Source: Chersky-840 sp035532735 (GTDB lineage Bacteria > Actinomycetota > Acidimicrobiia > Acidimicrobiales > UBA8190). From it: a DNA stretch of 19,745 nt. The stretch is from positions 1 through 19,745 of the forward strand of contig DATKQM010000065.1 in NCBI GenBank assembly GCA_035532735.1. The letters are read 5' to 3'. Below the pieces are notes generated by a model. It worked only from the letters and a program-made list of their open reading frames with translations. It searched no databases and was not told the DNA's origin. This document shows positions 6,206-18,194 of the stretch, one piece after another (position 1 is the first letter of the stretch; every line of letters starts with the position of its first letter). A program made the position numbers and the translations under genes.

Positions 6206-7105
6206 TCACCTGGTCGCACCGTACCAGTCGGCTAGACGGCGCCCGCTGATTCGCTCGTATGCCGCGATGTAGCGCTCGCTCGTCTCGATCACGACCTCGG
6301 GCGGCAGAGCCGGCGGCGGCGGCTTCTTGTCCCAGCCGCTTCCCTCCAGCAGGTCGCGCACCGGTTGCTTGTCGAAGGCGGGCGGGTTGGTGCCGGGCTT
6401 CCATTCATCGGCGGGCCAGAAGCGCGACGAGTCGGGGGTGAGGACCTCGTCGCACAGGGCGAGCTCGCCGTCGATGATCCCGAGCTCGAACTTGGTGTCG
6501 GCCACGATGATGCCGTTGCGCTCGGCCGCGGCCGCCCCGCGGCGATAGGCCTCGACACAGAGGTCTCGGGCCTTCTCCGCCATCTCCTTGCCCACCAGAT
6601 CGGCGGCCTCGTCGAATGAGATGTTGAGGTCATGTCCTTCGGTGGCCTTGGTCGAAGGGGTGAACATGGGCTCGGGGAGTCGGCTGGCCTGCTCAAGGCC
6701 CGCCGGGAGCGGCGTGCCATGCAGCGTCTTACTGGTCGAGTACTCCTTCCATCCCGATCCGGCCAGGTAGCCCCGCACGATGCACTCCATGGGGAGCATC
6801 TCGGCCCGGTGGACGAGCACGGCGCGTCCCGCGATGCCGTCCAGGCCGGCGTCACCACCCAACTCTGCGGCGTCTGTGGGGAGCTGGTCGGGATCGGCGG
6901 TGATGAGATGGCTGGGGGCGAGATCGGCCAGTTCGTGGAGGAAGTGGACCGTCATGGCCGTGAGCACCCGACCCTTGTCGGGAATGGGCTCGGCCAGGAT
7001 CACGTCGAACGCCGAGAGGCGATCCGAGGCCACCATGAGCAGGCGGCCTTCCCCGGCGTCATAGAGCTCGCGCACCTTGCCGCTGTGCACCAACGTCAAA
7101 CTCAC
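6206..7105 (-). CDS. purC: SAICAR synthetase PurC
   Basis: PurC joins CAIR and aspartate with ATP to form SAICAR in purine synthesis. The 299-residue protein shows the family landmarks: HSGKVRELYD near the N-terminus, ASDRLSAFDVI, VRGYLAGSGWKEY, and DTKFELG in the ATP-site region. The GTG start at 7105 has AGGAGG 7 bases upstream, inside the last codons of purB, and overlaps the purB stop (GTGA). An open frame continues far upstream of this start but is the shadow of purB. It sits between purB and purS in a head-to-tail operon. Confidence 0.96.
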   Translation of the reverse strand: MSLTLVHSGKVRELYDAGEGRLLMVASDRLSAFDVILAEPIPDKGRVLTAMTVHFLHELADLAPSHLITADPDQLPTDAAELGGDAGLDGIAGRAVLVHRAEMLPMECIVRGYLAGSGWKEYSTSKTLHGTPLPAGLEQASRLPEPMFTPSTKATEGHDLNISFDEAADLVGKEMAEKARDLCVEAYRRGAAAAERNGIIVADTKFELGIIDGELALCDEVLTPDSSRFWPADEWKPGTNPPAFDKQPVRDLLEGSGWDKKPPPPALPPEVVIETSERYIAAYERISGRRLADWYGATR

Positions 7106-8412
7106 CCCTCGACCTCCTCGATCGCTTGTCGGAACTTCGAGACATGTTGGAGCGCCCTGTCCAGGCTGAAAGCACGGTCGAGCGCGGCCCCGCCCATTCT
7201 CACGTCGGCGTCGGCTTCGAGCACATCCCTGAAGGGACGTTTTTCCTCCCAGGCCGCCCGGGCGTCGCGCTGGACGATCCGGTAGGCGACGTCGCGCTCC
7301 ATTCCCGACTCCACCAACGCCAACAGGACCGGTTGGCTGAAGACGAGCCCGAAGGATCCCTCGAGGACATTGGTCCGCATGCGGTCGGCGTGGACGACGA
7401 GGTTCTGGACGAGCCCCGCCGCCTTGCGCATCACGTAGTAGGTCAACAGGCAGGCGTCGGGAAGGATGACCCGCTCCACCGAGCTGTGGGAGATGTCGCG
7501 CTCGTGCCACAGAGCCACGTCCTCGAGCCCCGCCCCGAGATAGCCGCGCAACACACGGGCCAGGCCGCTCAGGCGTTCGGAGAGGATGGGATTGCGCTTG
7601 TGGGGCATGGCCGAGCTGCCCTTCTGACCGGCCCCGAAAGCTTCTTCGACCTCGCCCACCTCGGTCCGGGCCAGGTGCCGGATCTCGGTGCCGATCATCT
7701 CGATGGTGGCGCCCACCGAGGCGCAGGCCCACAGCAGTTCGGCGTGGCGGTCCCGGGCGATGACCTGGGTGGCCGGCACCGCCGTGAGACCGAGCGCGCC
7801 GCAGACATGAGCCTCGACCCGGGGATCGATGTTGGAGTAGGTCCCCACCGCCCCCGATAATTTCCCCACTGCGACCGCGACCCGCGCCGCGCGCAACCGG
7901 GCCCGGTCGCGATCGGCCTGGAGACACCACAGCGTCAACTTGGCCCCGAAGGTGGTGGGCTCGGCGTGCATGCCGTGGGTGCGGCCCGGCATGGGCGTGT
8001 CCATGAACTCCAATGCTCGCGCCTTCAACACCGACACGAAGGCGTCCGAGGCGTCGAGGAGGAGGTCGGCGGCTCGGGTCAGCGTGGCGCACAGGGCGGT
8101 GTCCACCACATCCGACGACGTGAGGCCGTAGTGGACCCAGGATCCTTCAGGAGCGCCGACGGCGTCTTGGACCACGTCGACGAAGGCGGCCACGTCGTGA
8201 TCGGTGACGCGCTCGCGGTCGTTGATCGCACCGACCAGCTCCGGTGTGACCTTGGGCGAACGGGCCCGGACCGCCGCCGCCGCATCGCGAGGGATGGTAC
8301 CCACCTCGGCCCAACCTTCGACGGCCAGGAGCTCGACCTCGAGCCACATCTCGAAACGGGCCTCGTCGGTGAACAGCGCCGCCATCTCCGGCAGCGAGTA
8401 GCGGGGGATCAC
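7102..8412 (-). CDS. purB: adenylosuccinate lyase PurB
   Basis: PurB cleaves SAICAR to AICAR and adenylosuccinate to AMP, acting twice in the pathway; the enzymes before each step (PurC and PurA) are encoded next to it. The 436-residue protein begins VIPRYSLPEMAALF and has the fumarase/aspartase superfamily signature GSSAMPHKRNP at 265-275, with the mobile catalytic-loop serines, and the TSSDVVDT and RTHGMHAEPT segments carrying substrate and catalytic residues. GTG 8412 overlaps the purD stop as GTGA; there is only a weak GGGTG before it, so initiation probably depends on ribosomes finishing purD. Length is normal for bacterial PurB. Confidence 0.97.
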   Translation of the reverse strand: MIPRYSLPEMAALFTDEARFEMWLEVELLAVEGWAEVGTIPRDAAAAVRARSPKVTPELVGAINDRERVTDHDVAAFVDVVQDAVGAPEGSWVHYGLTSSDVVDTALCATLTRAADLLLDASDAFVSVLKARALEFMDTPMPGRTHGMHAEPTTFGAKLTLWCLQADRDRARLRAARVAVAVGKLSGAVGTYSNIDPRVEAHVCGALGLTAVPATQVIARDRHAELLWACASVGATIEMIGTEIRHLARTEVGEVEEAFGAGQKGSSAMPHKRNPILSERLSGLARVLRGYLGAGLEDVALWHERDISHSSVERVILPDACLLTYYVMRKAAGLVQNLVVHADRMRTNVLEGSFGLVFSQPVLLALVESGMERDVAYRIVQRDARAAWEEKRPFRDVLEADADVRMGGAALDRAFSLDRALQHVSKFRQAIEEVEG

Positions 8413-9737
8413 GCCACACCCGCCGCCGCGCCAGCACCAGCTCCGGCGGCAACCGCTGCCGCCGCGGCGATGTCGGTCCGGTACTGCATGCCTTCCCAGC
8501 CGATGCGGTCCACGGCCGCGTAGGCGCGCCCACGCGCCTCGGCGATGGTCGAGCCGACACCAGTCACTCCGAGGACCCGCCCGCCGGCGGTGACGAAACA
8601 ACCCTCGTCGTCCAGCGCTGTCCCGGCGTGAAACACCCTCACTCCCTCGATGGCGGCCGCCGCCTCGAGCCCATCGATACGGTCTCCGGTGCGGGGTGCC
8701 TCTGGGTAGCCCTCCGAGGCCAGGACCACACACACCGAGGCGTCGGTGGAGAAGCGGGGTTCGGTGCGGAGTCGTCCTGCCGCCGCCTCGGCCAGCAGGC
8801 CGGTGAGGTCCTCGGTCAGTCGAGGCATGACGACCTGGGTCTCGGGATCACCGAAACGGACGTTGTACTCCAGAACACGCGGCCCATCGATGGTGAGGAT
8901 GAGCCCGGCGTACAGGACGCCGCGGTAGTCGATACCCCGCCGACGGAGCGCTCCCACGAGCGGTTCGACGGCCTGATCGAGGACACGGTCGATGAGTCGG
9001 TCATCTACGAGCGGCACGGGAGAGTAGGCACCCATGCCCCCGGTGTTGGGGCCTTCGTCGTCGTCGTTGATGCGTTTGAAGTCCTGGGCCGGGGCCAGCG
9101 GCGCGATGCGGTTCCCGTCACAGAGGACGAGAAGGGAGCACTCGGGGCCGATCAGACCTTCTTCGACCACGATGCGGCGGCCGGCGTCACCGAAGGACTC
9201 CCCCGACAATTTGGCGGCGATGTCGGCCTCGGCCTCCTCCAGCGAGTCGGTGACGAGCACTCCCTTGCCCGCCGCGAGGCCGTCGGTCTTCACCACCCAG
9301 GGACCGGGCAGCTGGCGGAGGAACTCGTTGGCTTCCTTGGCGTCCTCGAAGGCGCCGTAGCGCGCACTGGGCACACCGGCCTCGGCCAGCACCAGCTTCA
9401 TGAAGGCCTTGGAGCCCTCCAGACGAGCGCCGTCGGCCCCGGGACCGAAGACGAGGCGGCGGTCGGCGCGGAGTTTGTCGGCCAGGCCCTCGACGAGGGG
9501 TTGCTCGGGACCGATCACGAACAGATCGGCGTCGATGTCCTCAGGGTCCTCGGTCGTGACCGAGACCGGCAACCCGGAACCGGAACCGACGAATGTGAAG
9601 TGGGCCGAGTCGGCGGCCTCGGGCGAGTGGGGCGCCATGCCGGGGTTGCCCGGAGCCACCACCACCTCGGCCGTGCGGGCCAGCGACAGCGCCAAGGCGT
9701 GCTCGCGTCCCCCCGACCCGATGACGCAGACCTTCAC
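8409..9737 (-). CDS. purD: phosphoribosylamine-glycine ligase PurD
   Basis: PurD is the ATP-grasp ligase that forms GAR from phosphoribosylamine and glycine, step 2 of purine synthesis. The 442-residue protein begins VKVCVIGSGGREHALALSLA, and contains GPEQPLVEGLAD, the ATP-grasp segment VVKTDGLAAGKGV, EGPNTGGMGAYSP and LEYNVRFGDPETQ. GTG 9737 follows GGAG with an 8-base spacer and is the only plausible start before the conserved N-terminus. The last 19 residues after YRTDI are almost only Ala and Gly, a low-complexity tail that standard PurD lacks or has shorter. It follows purA by 25 bases and overlaps purB at its stop. Confidence 0.97.
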   Translation of the reverse strand: MKVCVIGSGGREHALALSLARTAEVVVAPGNPGMAPHSPEAADSAHFTFVGSGSGLPVSVTTEDPEDIDADLFVIGPEQPLVEGLADKLRADRRLVFGPGADGARLEGSKAFMKLVLAEAGVPSARYGAFEDAKEANEFLRQLPGPWVVKTDGLAAGKGVLVTDSLEEAEADIAAKLSGESFGDAGRRIVVEEGLIGPECSLLVLCDGNRIAPLAPAQDFKRINDDDEGPNTGGMGAYSPVPLVDDRLIDRVLDQAVEPLVGALRRRGIDYRGVLYAGLILTIDGPRVLEYNVRFGDPETQVVMPRLTEDLTGLLAEAAAGRLRTEPRFSTDASVCVVLASEGYPEAPRTGDRIDGLEAAAAIEGVRVFHAGTALDDEGCFVTAGGRVLGVTGVGSTIAEARGRAYAAVDRIGWEGMQYRTDIAAAAAVAAGAGAGAAAGVA

Positions 9738-9762
9738 GACGCCGACTCCACGACCTCTGGCC

Positions 9763-11043
9763 TCACGCCGCGAACCGGACGAATTGCTCGCGACCCGGTC
9801 CCACGCCCACCAGCTTGATGGGGACGCCGATCTGCTCGGCCAGGAAGGCCACATAGTCGCGAGCCGCGGGGGGAAGGTCGGCGAGCTCGGTCGCACCCGA
9901 CAGCTCGGCTCGCCATCCGGGGAGCTCTTCGTAGACGGCGTCGACCTGGTGGAGGACGGACTGGTGGTAGGGGGGATAGGCGAAGCGGTCGGTTCCCGAG
10001 GTGTAAGCCACGCAGACCTTGACGGTGTCGAAGGTGTCGAGGACGTCCATCTTGGTGAGGGCCACCTCCGACAGTGAGTTGAGCCGGACGGCCTGGCGGG
10101 CCATGACGGCGTCGAACCAACCGCAGCGTCGGCGTCGACCGGTGTTGGTGCCGAACTCGTGGCCACGCTCCACCAACAGGTCACCCACCTCGTCGGTGCA
10201 CTCGGTCGGGAAAGGTCCCGCCCCCACGCGGGTGACATAGGCCTTGGCGATGCCGATGACCTCGCCGATCATGCGGGGGCCCACCCCCGTGCCCGTACAG
10301 GCGCCGCCCGCCACGGGGTTCGACGAGGTCACGAAGGGATAGGTGCCGTGGTCGAGGTCGAGGAACGTGGCCTGGGCGCCCTCGAGCAGGACATTGCGAC
10401 CCGCGTCGAGAGCGTCGTGGACGAGGCCCACGGTGTCGCCGGTCATGGGCCCGATGCGGGGCGCGTAGAGGTCGAGGTATTCGTCGCAGATCGCACCGGC
10501 GTCGAGGGGGAGCCGGTTGTAGACCTTGGCCAGGATGGCGTTCTTCTCCTTCAGAACAACCTCGAGCTTCTGACGGAAGATCTTGGCGTCGAGGAGGTCC
10601 TGGACACGGAGCCCCACGCGAGCCGCTTTGTCCGCGTAGGCGGGGCCGATGCCCCGACGAGTGGTGCCCAGGGCGTTCTTCCCGAGGTACCGCTCGGTGA
10701 CCCGGTCCAGCTCGGTGTGGTACGGCATGATCAGGTGCGCGTTACCGCTCACCACCATGCGGGAGGTGTCGATGGCCTTGGCCGCCAGGGTGTCGAGCTC
10801 AGCGAGGAGGACGCCGGGGTCCACCACCACGCCGTTGCCGATGACCGGGGTGATGTGGGGATAGAGGACGCCGCTCGGCACGAGCTGGAGGGCGAACGAG
10901 ACGCCGTCGACCACGACCGTGTGACCGGCGTTGTGGCCGCCCTGATAGCGGACGACCATGTCCATGTCCCGGGCCAGGAGGTCGGTGAGTTTGCCCTTCC
11001 CCTCGTCGCCCCATTGCGTCCCGACGACCACGGTTGCGGGCAC
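9763..11043 (-). CDS. purA: adenylosuccinate synthetase PurA
   Basis: PurA makes adenylosuccinate from IMP, aspartate and GTP, the first committed step to AMP. The 426-residue protein has the N-terminal GTQWGDEGKGK phosphate-binding loop (8-18), the QGGHNAGHT segment with catalytic His, GTTRRGIGPAYADK, and the GTNTGRRRRCGWFD region near the Arg-rich aspartate-binding site. GTG 11043 has a strong Shine-Dalgarno, GGAGGAG, 5-6 bases upstream. It is the first purine gene of this strand run, 120 bases after clpB, with a TACAAT box about 37 bases before the start. purD follows after 25 bases. Confidence 0.97.
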   Translation of the reverse strand: MPATVVVGTQWGDEGKGKLTDLLARDMDMVVRYQGGHNAGHTVVVDGVSFALQLVPSGVLYPHITPVIGNGVVVDPGVLLAELDTLAAKAIDTSRMVVSGNAHLIMPYHTELDRVTERYLGKNALGTTRRGIGPAYADKAARVGLRVQDLLDAKIFRQKLEVVLKEKNAILAKVYNRLPLDAGAICDEYLDLYAPRIGPMTGDTVGLVHDALDAGRNVLLEGAQATFLDLDHGTYPFVTSSNPVAGGACTGTGVGPRMIGEVIGIAKAYVTRVGAGPFPTECTDEVGDLLVERGHEFGTNTGRRRRCGWFDAVMARQAVRLNSLSEVALTKMDVLDTFDTVKVCVAYTSGTDRFAYPPYHQSVLHQVDAVYEELPGWRAELSGATELADLPPAARDYVAFLAEQIGVPIKLVGVGPGREQFVRFAA

Positions 11044-11079
11044 GACGCTCCTCCGTAAAACGGCTCCGGATTACGCCAC

Positions 11080-11085
11080 ATTGTA
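11080..11085 (-). promoter_or_regulatory. possible -10 box of the purA promoter
   Basis: In the clpB-purA gap the minus strand reads TACAAT (5 of 6 to TATAAT). A start site about 7 bases on would leave a leader of some 30 bases containing the GGAGGAG ribosome site. No good -35 lies at the usual distance (best is TTCAGG at 18 bases, 3 of 6), so it would need an activator or be weak. The leader also contains CCGT-TTT-ACGG, a 4-bp hairpin touching the ribosome site. Confidence 0.35.
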
Positions 11086-11163
11086 CCGGACCAGGGAGGA
11101 CACCCTGAAGTGGCAACTGGGGTGCCGCGGTCCTCGCACCACGTCTAGCGATGGCAGTTTCAC

Positions 11164-13653
<2,490 letters not shown>

Positions 13654-13655
13654 GG

Positions 13656-14135
13656 TTACCTCCCGGTCCGACGGGGCGCGTCGCCGTGGCCCGTGCGTCG
13701 GAACACGAGCGCCTGGCGCAGCGGCACCAGGTCACGGCGGTACTGGCGATGGGTCTGTTCGATGGTGTCGCGCGCCTCGTCCCGGACGCGCTCAAGCTCG
13801 GCGGTGAGGCGGTCCACCTCGGACTCGAGCTCGAGAACGTGGCGGACCCCTTCGAGGTTCAATCCCGAGGCGGTGAGGTTCCCGATGTGGCGCAACCGCT
13901 CGATGTCGAGCTGGCTGTAACGGCGGTTACCCCCACCTGTGCGTGACGGGTCGACGAGGCCCTTGCGCTCGTAGAAGCGCAGCGTCTGGGGATGCACCCC
14001 GGCCAGCTCGGCCGCCACCGAGATGACGTACACGGCGCGGCCCGCACTCTCCCCGCCGAACAGTGCTGTGCGCCGCCCAGTGCTGTGCGCGGTGGCGCGC
14101 CCAGTGCGGCCGTCTTCAGGCGTTGGTGGCGTCAT
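13656..14135 (-). CDS. hspR: heat-shock repressor HspR (MerR family)
   Basis: HspR represses dnaK operons of actinobacteria by binding HAIR sites, with DnaK as co-repressor. The 159-residue protein has a MerR-type winged helix: YVISVAAELAGVHPQTLRFY (36-55), ERKGLVDPSRTGGGNRRYS (56-74) and an adjoining helix, then a coiled coil (about 98-128). The first 34 residues are an extra, Arg/Thr/Gly-rich segment compared with typical HspR, which starts near VYVISV. The ATG 14135 start is nevertheless well supported: GGAGGTGA lies 6 bases upstream, within the end of dnaJ, which it overlaps by 20 bases. Short repeats at 14061-14090 lie in this extension. The stop codon is part of the clpB ribosome site. 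Confidence 0.94.
   Translation of the reverse strand: MTPPTPEDGRTGRATAHSTGRRTALFGGESAGRAVYVISVAAELAGVHPQTLRFYERKGLVDPSRTGGGNRRYSQLDIERLRHIGNLTASGLNLEGVRHVLELESEVDRLTAELERVRDEARDTIEQTHRQYRRDLVPLRQALVFRRTGHGDAPRRTGR
14061..14090. repeat. direct repeat inside the hspR N-terminal extension
   Basis: CAGTGCTGTGCGC occurs at 14061-14073 and again at 14078-14090, 17 bases apart; a third, partial copy (CCCAGTGC) lies at 14100-14107. The repeats encode roughly residues 15-26 of HspR in two different frames. Confidence 0.7.
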
Positions 14136-15273
14136 CGGCGTTCACCTCCAGATGGGCACGGGGCTCGTCGTTCGAGACGCGTGCGAATTCCTCGACCGCA
14201 GCCCGTTGCTCGTCGGTCAGTTCCTTGGGCACGGTGACCTCGACGGTGACGAGAAGGTCACCGGTCGAGCGCCGGCCGTGGCCGGGAACACCCCGGCCCT
14301 TGACGCGGAAGGTCTTGCCCGACGACGTCCCCGCCGGCACGCGCAGGGTGACGGGCTCGTCGAGGGTGGGCACCTTCACCGTCGATCCCAGGGCCGCTTC
14401 GGGGAAGGTCACCGGCACGTTCAAGGTGAGGTTGCGGCCCCTGCGTCCGAAGAGGGGATGGTTGCCGACGCGGACCGTCACATAGAGGTCGCCGGCGGGC
14501 CCGTTGGCGCGCCCGGGCGCGCCCCGGCCCTTGACGCGGATGCGCTGGCCGTCTTCCACCCCGGCCGGGATCCGGACCTTCACCTGCCGGGTACGGCGGA
14601 CCACGCCCGAGCCGCGACAGGTCTTACAGGCCTTCTCGATGATCGTGCCCCGCCCTGAGCACTGGGGGCAGACGCGGCTGAGCGAGAACAGGCCCTGGTT
14701 GTCATCGAGCGCGCCCCGGCCGTGGCAGGTGGGACACGTCACCGGGGACGTTCCCGGCGCGGCGCCGGATCCGTTGCAGGTCTCACAACGGGCCTCGCCG
14801 GCCACGTTCACCGACGTGGTCACACCCCGCACCGCGTCCTCGAAGGACAGATAGAGCTCGGCTTCGACATCGGCACCGCGCCGAGGCCCGGCGTTGCGGG
14901 CGCGGCGACCGCCGCCGAAGGTGCCGCCCAACCCACCGAAGAGATCCCCGAGGTCGCCGAGGTCCTCCACGCGAAAGTTAGCGCCACCGGGGCCACCGAA
15001 CCCACCGCCACTACCCTGGCCACCGAAGCCGCCGAAGCCGGCCGGTCCCAACCGACGGACTTCGTCGTACTCCTTGCGCTTGGCCGCGTCCCCGAGGACG
15101 TCGTAGGCGGCGGCGATCTCCTTGAACCGGTCCTCGGACCCGGGGTTGGCATCGGGATGGAACTGCTTGGCGAGCTTGCGATAGGCGCGCGTGATCTCCT
15201 TGTCCGTGGCCGTCGAGGCGACGCCCAGGACCTGGTAGTAGTCCTTCTCCAACCACTCGCGCTGGGCGACCAT
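14116..15273 (-). CDS. dnaJ: DnaJ co-chaperone (type I)
   Basis: DnaJ delivers unfolded clients to DnaK and stimulates its ATPase. The 385-residue protein is a complete type I DnaJ: J-domain (about 11-75) with HPD at 39-41, Gly/Phe-rich region (79-125), zinc domain with four CxxCxGxG motifs beginning at Cys 163, 180, 202 and 216, then two C-terminal beta domains. ATG 15273 is chosen because it overlaps the grpE stop as TAATG and gives the standard N-terminus; an in-frame start at 15321 lies inside grpE. Its 3' end holds the hspR ribosome site. Being in the HspR operon it is expected to be heat-induced. Confidence 0.97.
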   Translation of the reverse strand: MVAQREWLEKDYYQVLGVASTATDKEITRAYRKLAKQFHPDANPGSEDRFKEIAAAYDVLGDAAKRKEYDEVRRLGPAGFGGFGGQGSGGGFGGPGGANFRVEDLGDLGDLFGGLGGTFGGGRRARNAGPRRGADVEAELYLSFEDAVRGVTTSVNVAGEARCETCNGSGAAPGTSPVTCPTCHGRGALDDNQGLFSLSRVCPQCSGRGTIIEKACKTCRGSGVVRRTRQVKVRIPAGVEDGQRIRVKGRGAPGRANGPAGDLYVTVRVGNHPLFGRRGRNLTLNVPVTFPEAALGSTVKVPTLDEPVTLRVPAGTSSGKTFRVKGRGVPGHGRRSTGDLLVTVEVTVPKELTDEQRAAVEEFARVSNDEPRAHLEVNADDATNA

Positions 15274-15916
15274 TACCCCCGCACCCGCACCATGGCCGGG
15301 CGGATCACCCGTCCCTTCCACCGGTACCCGGCCCGGAGCACCTCGTCGACGACCGGGCCCACGGGCGCCGCCTCGTCGCCCTCAGCGGTCTCGGCCGCCG
15401 GGGCGTGGTCCACCGCTTCGTGGGTGGTGGGGTCGAAGGGTTCACCGGCCACGCCGATGCGCTCCAGTCCTTCTCGGTTGAGCGTGTCGGCCAACAAGGT
15501 GGAGCCGGCCACGAGCGCCTTGCCCTCATCGGAGAGGTCGTCACTGGCACCGAGATGCGCCCGGGCCAGGTCGAGGGCGTCGAGGACGGGAAGCACCTTG
15601 GTGACGAGGTCCTCGGCGGCGCGTTCGAGGTTGTCGGTCTGCTGACGGATCATGCGCTTCTTGTAATTCTCGAAGTCGGCCTGGACGCGGCGCGACAGGT
15701 CGAGGTACTCGTCGCGCTCGCGCCGGGCCGTGAACAACAGGTCGTCGAGGTCGTCGACGACACTGTCGTTGGGCGCCTCGGGAACAGCGTCGTCGTCACC
15801 CTCGAGCGCGGCGTCGTCGATGACGGGCTCGACCCGGGGGTCGACGCTGTTCTCGGTACGGGGCACGCCCGGACTCCCGGGGCGCGGCCCTGACTGGCCC
15901 GACCCAGATTGCGAGG

Positions 15917-15920
<4 letters not shown>
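15273..15920 (-). CDS. grpE: GrpE nucleotide exchange factor
   Basis: GrpE releases ADP from DnaK. The 215-residue protein has an acidic, disordered first 50 residues, a long helix (about 60-115) including RVQADFENYKKRMIRQQ and the VLPVLDALDLARAH segment, and a beta-rich C-terminus with GEPFDPTTHEAV and VLRAGYRWKGRVIRPAMV, all family hallmarks. ATG 15920 overlaps the dnaK stop (ATGA), and the stop overlaps the dnaJ ATG (TAATG). An insert of acidic and Ala residues (AAETAEGDEAAP) precedes the final strands. Confidence 0.97.
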
Positions 15921-17767
<1,847 letters not shown>

Positions 17768-17792
17768 TGCATTCGCCTCCGTGTACTCTGCG

Positions 17793-17813
17793 CCCCGGTG
17801 GCTTTCACCAGGG
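17793..17813 (-). promoter_or_regulatory. stem-loop in the dnaK leader
   Basis: On the transcript strand CCCTGGTG (17813-17806), loop AAAGC, and CACCGGGG (17800-17793) form an 8-bp stem with one G-U pair. It ends 12 bases before the GGAGG ribosome site. It may stabilise the leader or affect initiation; it does not itself cover the ribosome site. Confidence 0.5.
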
Positions 17814-17847
17814 AATTCCTGTTTTCCGGTACTACTTGACTGCCACC

Positions 17848-17878
17848 AGTATAGCGATCTTGAGTGACTATCTATCAA
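17848..17878 (-). promoter_or_regulatory. dnaK promoter
   Basis: On the minus strand TTGATA (17878-17873) and TATACT (17853-17848) form a vegetative-type promoter with a 19-base spacer, slightly long. The start site would be near 17841, giving a leader of about 74 bases. Confidence 0.55.
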
Positions 17879-17879
17879 C
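17859..17879. promoter_or_regulatory. HAIR-like HspR operator
   Basis: The plus strand reads CTTGAGT, 7 bases, TATCAAC. The HAIR consensus is CTTGAGT-N7-ACTCAAG, so the left half is perfect and the right half matches 4 of 7 with the correct spacing. It covers the -35 and upstream spacer of the dnaK promoter, the position expected for repression by HspR. A CTTGACT lies at 17835-17841. Confidence 0.6.
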
Positions 17880-17900
17880 TTCTTTCCCCGGGTCATCGAG

Positions 17901-18194
17901 GTGGACAAGTCGGTGCGCGAGCTCATGGAGGCCACCGAAACCACCGACCTGGTGGCGACCTCCGACGCCTCGGGAGAGCTCGTGCGCCAACACGGCTGTC
18001 CAGGTGGAAACAGCTGGTCATCCACGCGCGAAGACCGGCTGCGCGCCGCCCTCGACGTGGCGCCGCGCCTGGGCGGGTTCGTGAAGGCCAAGCAGCGCAC
18101 GGCGGGGCTGCGGTTGGTCGCCGACGACCTCGGCTGGTCGCATGGCGACGGTCCCCCGCAGTCGACGCATGGCGGCCTGACTACGCTCGACGGT
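17901..18194 (+). other. unrecognised coding-like stretch before gpmA
   Basis: This stretch is open in the gpmA frame from GTG 17901 and shows strong third-position G/C, as in real genes. It would encode 98 residues such as SVRELMEATETTDLVATSDA and RLRAALDVAPRLGGFVKAKQ, with no family that I recognise. It could be an N-terminal extension of GpmA, the remnant of another gene, or non-coding DNA with chance bias. Known GpmA proteins begin directly at the phosphohistidine motif, which argues against a genuine fusion. No clear ribosome site precedes GTG 17901. Confidence 0.3.

Noticed and set aside
7106..8092. N-terminal extension of the PurC frame
   Set aside because: Antigene-like Arg/Gly-rich translation inside purB in another frame; the true GTG start overlaps the purB stop.
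18139..18174. Direct repeat CGCATGGCG twice, 27 bases apart, before gpmA
   Set aside because: Nine bases in GC-rich DNA can recur by chance and no third copy is present.
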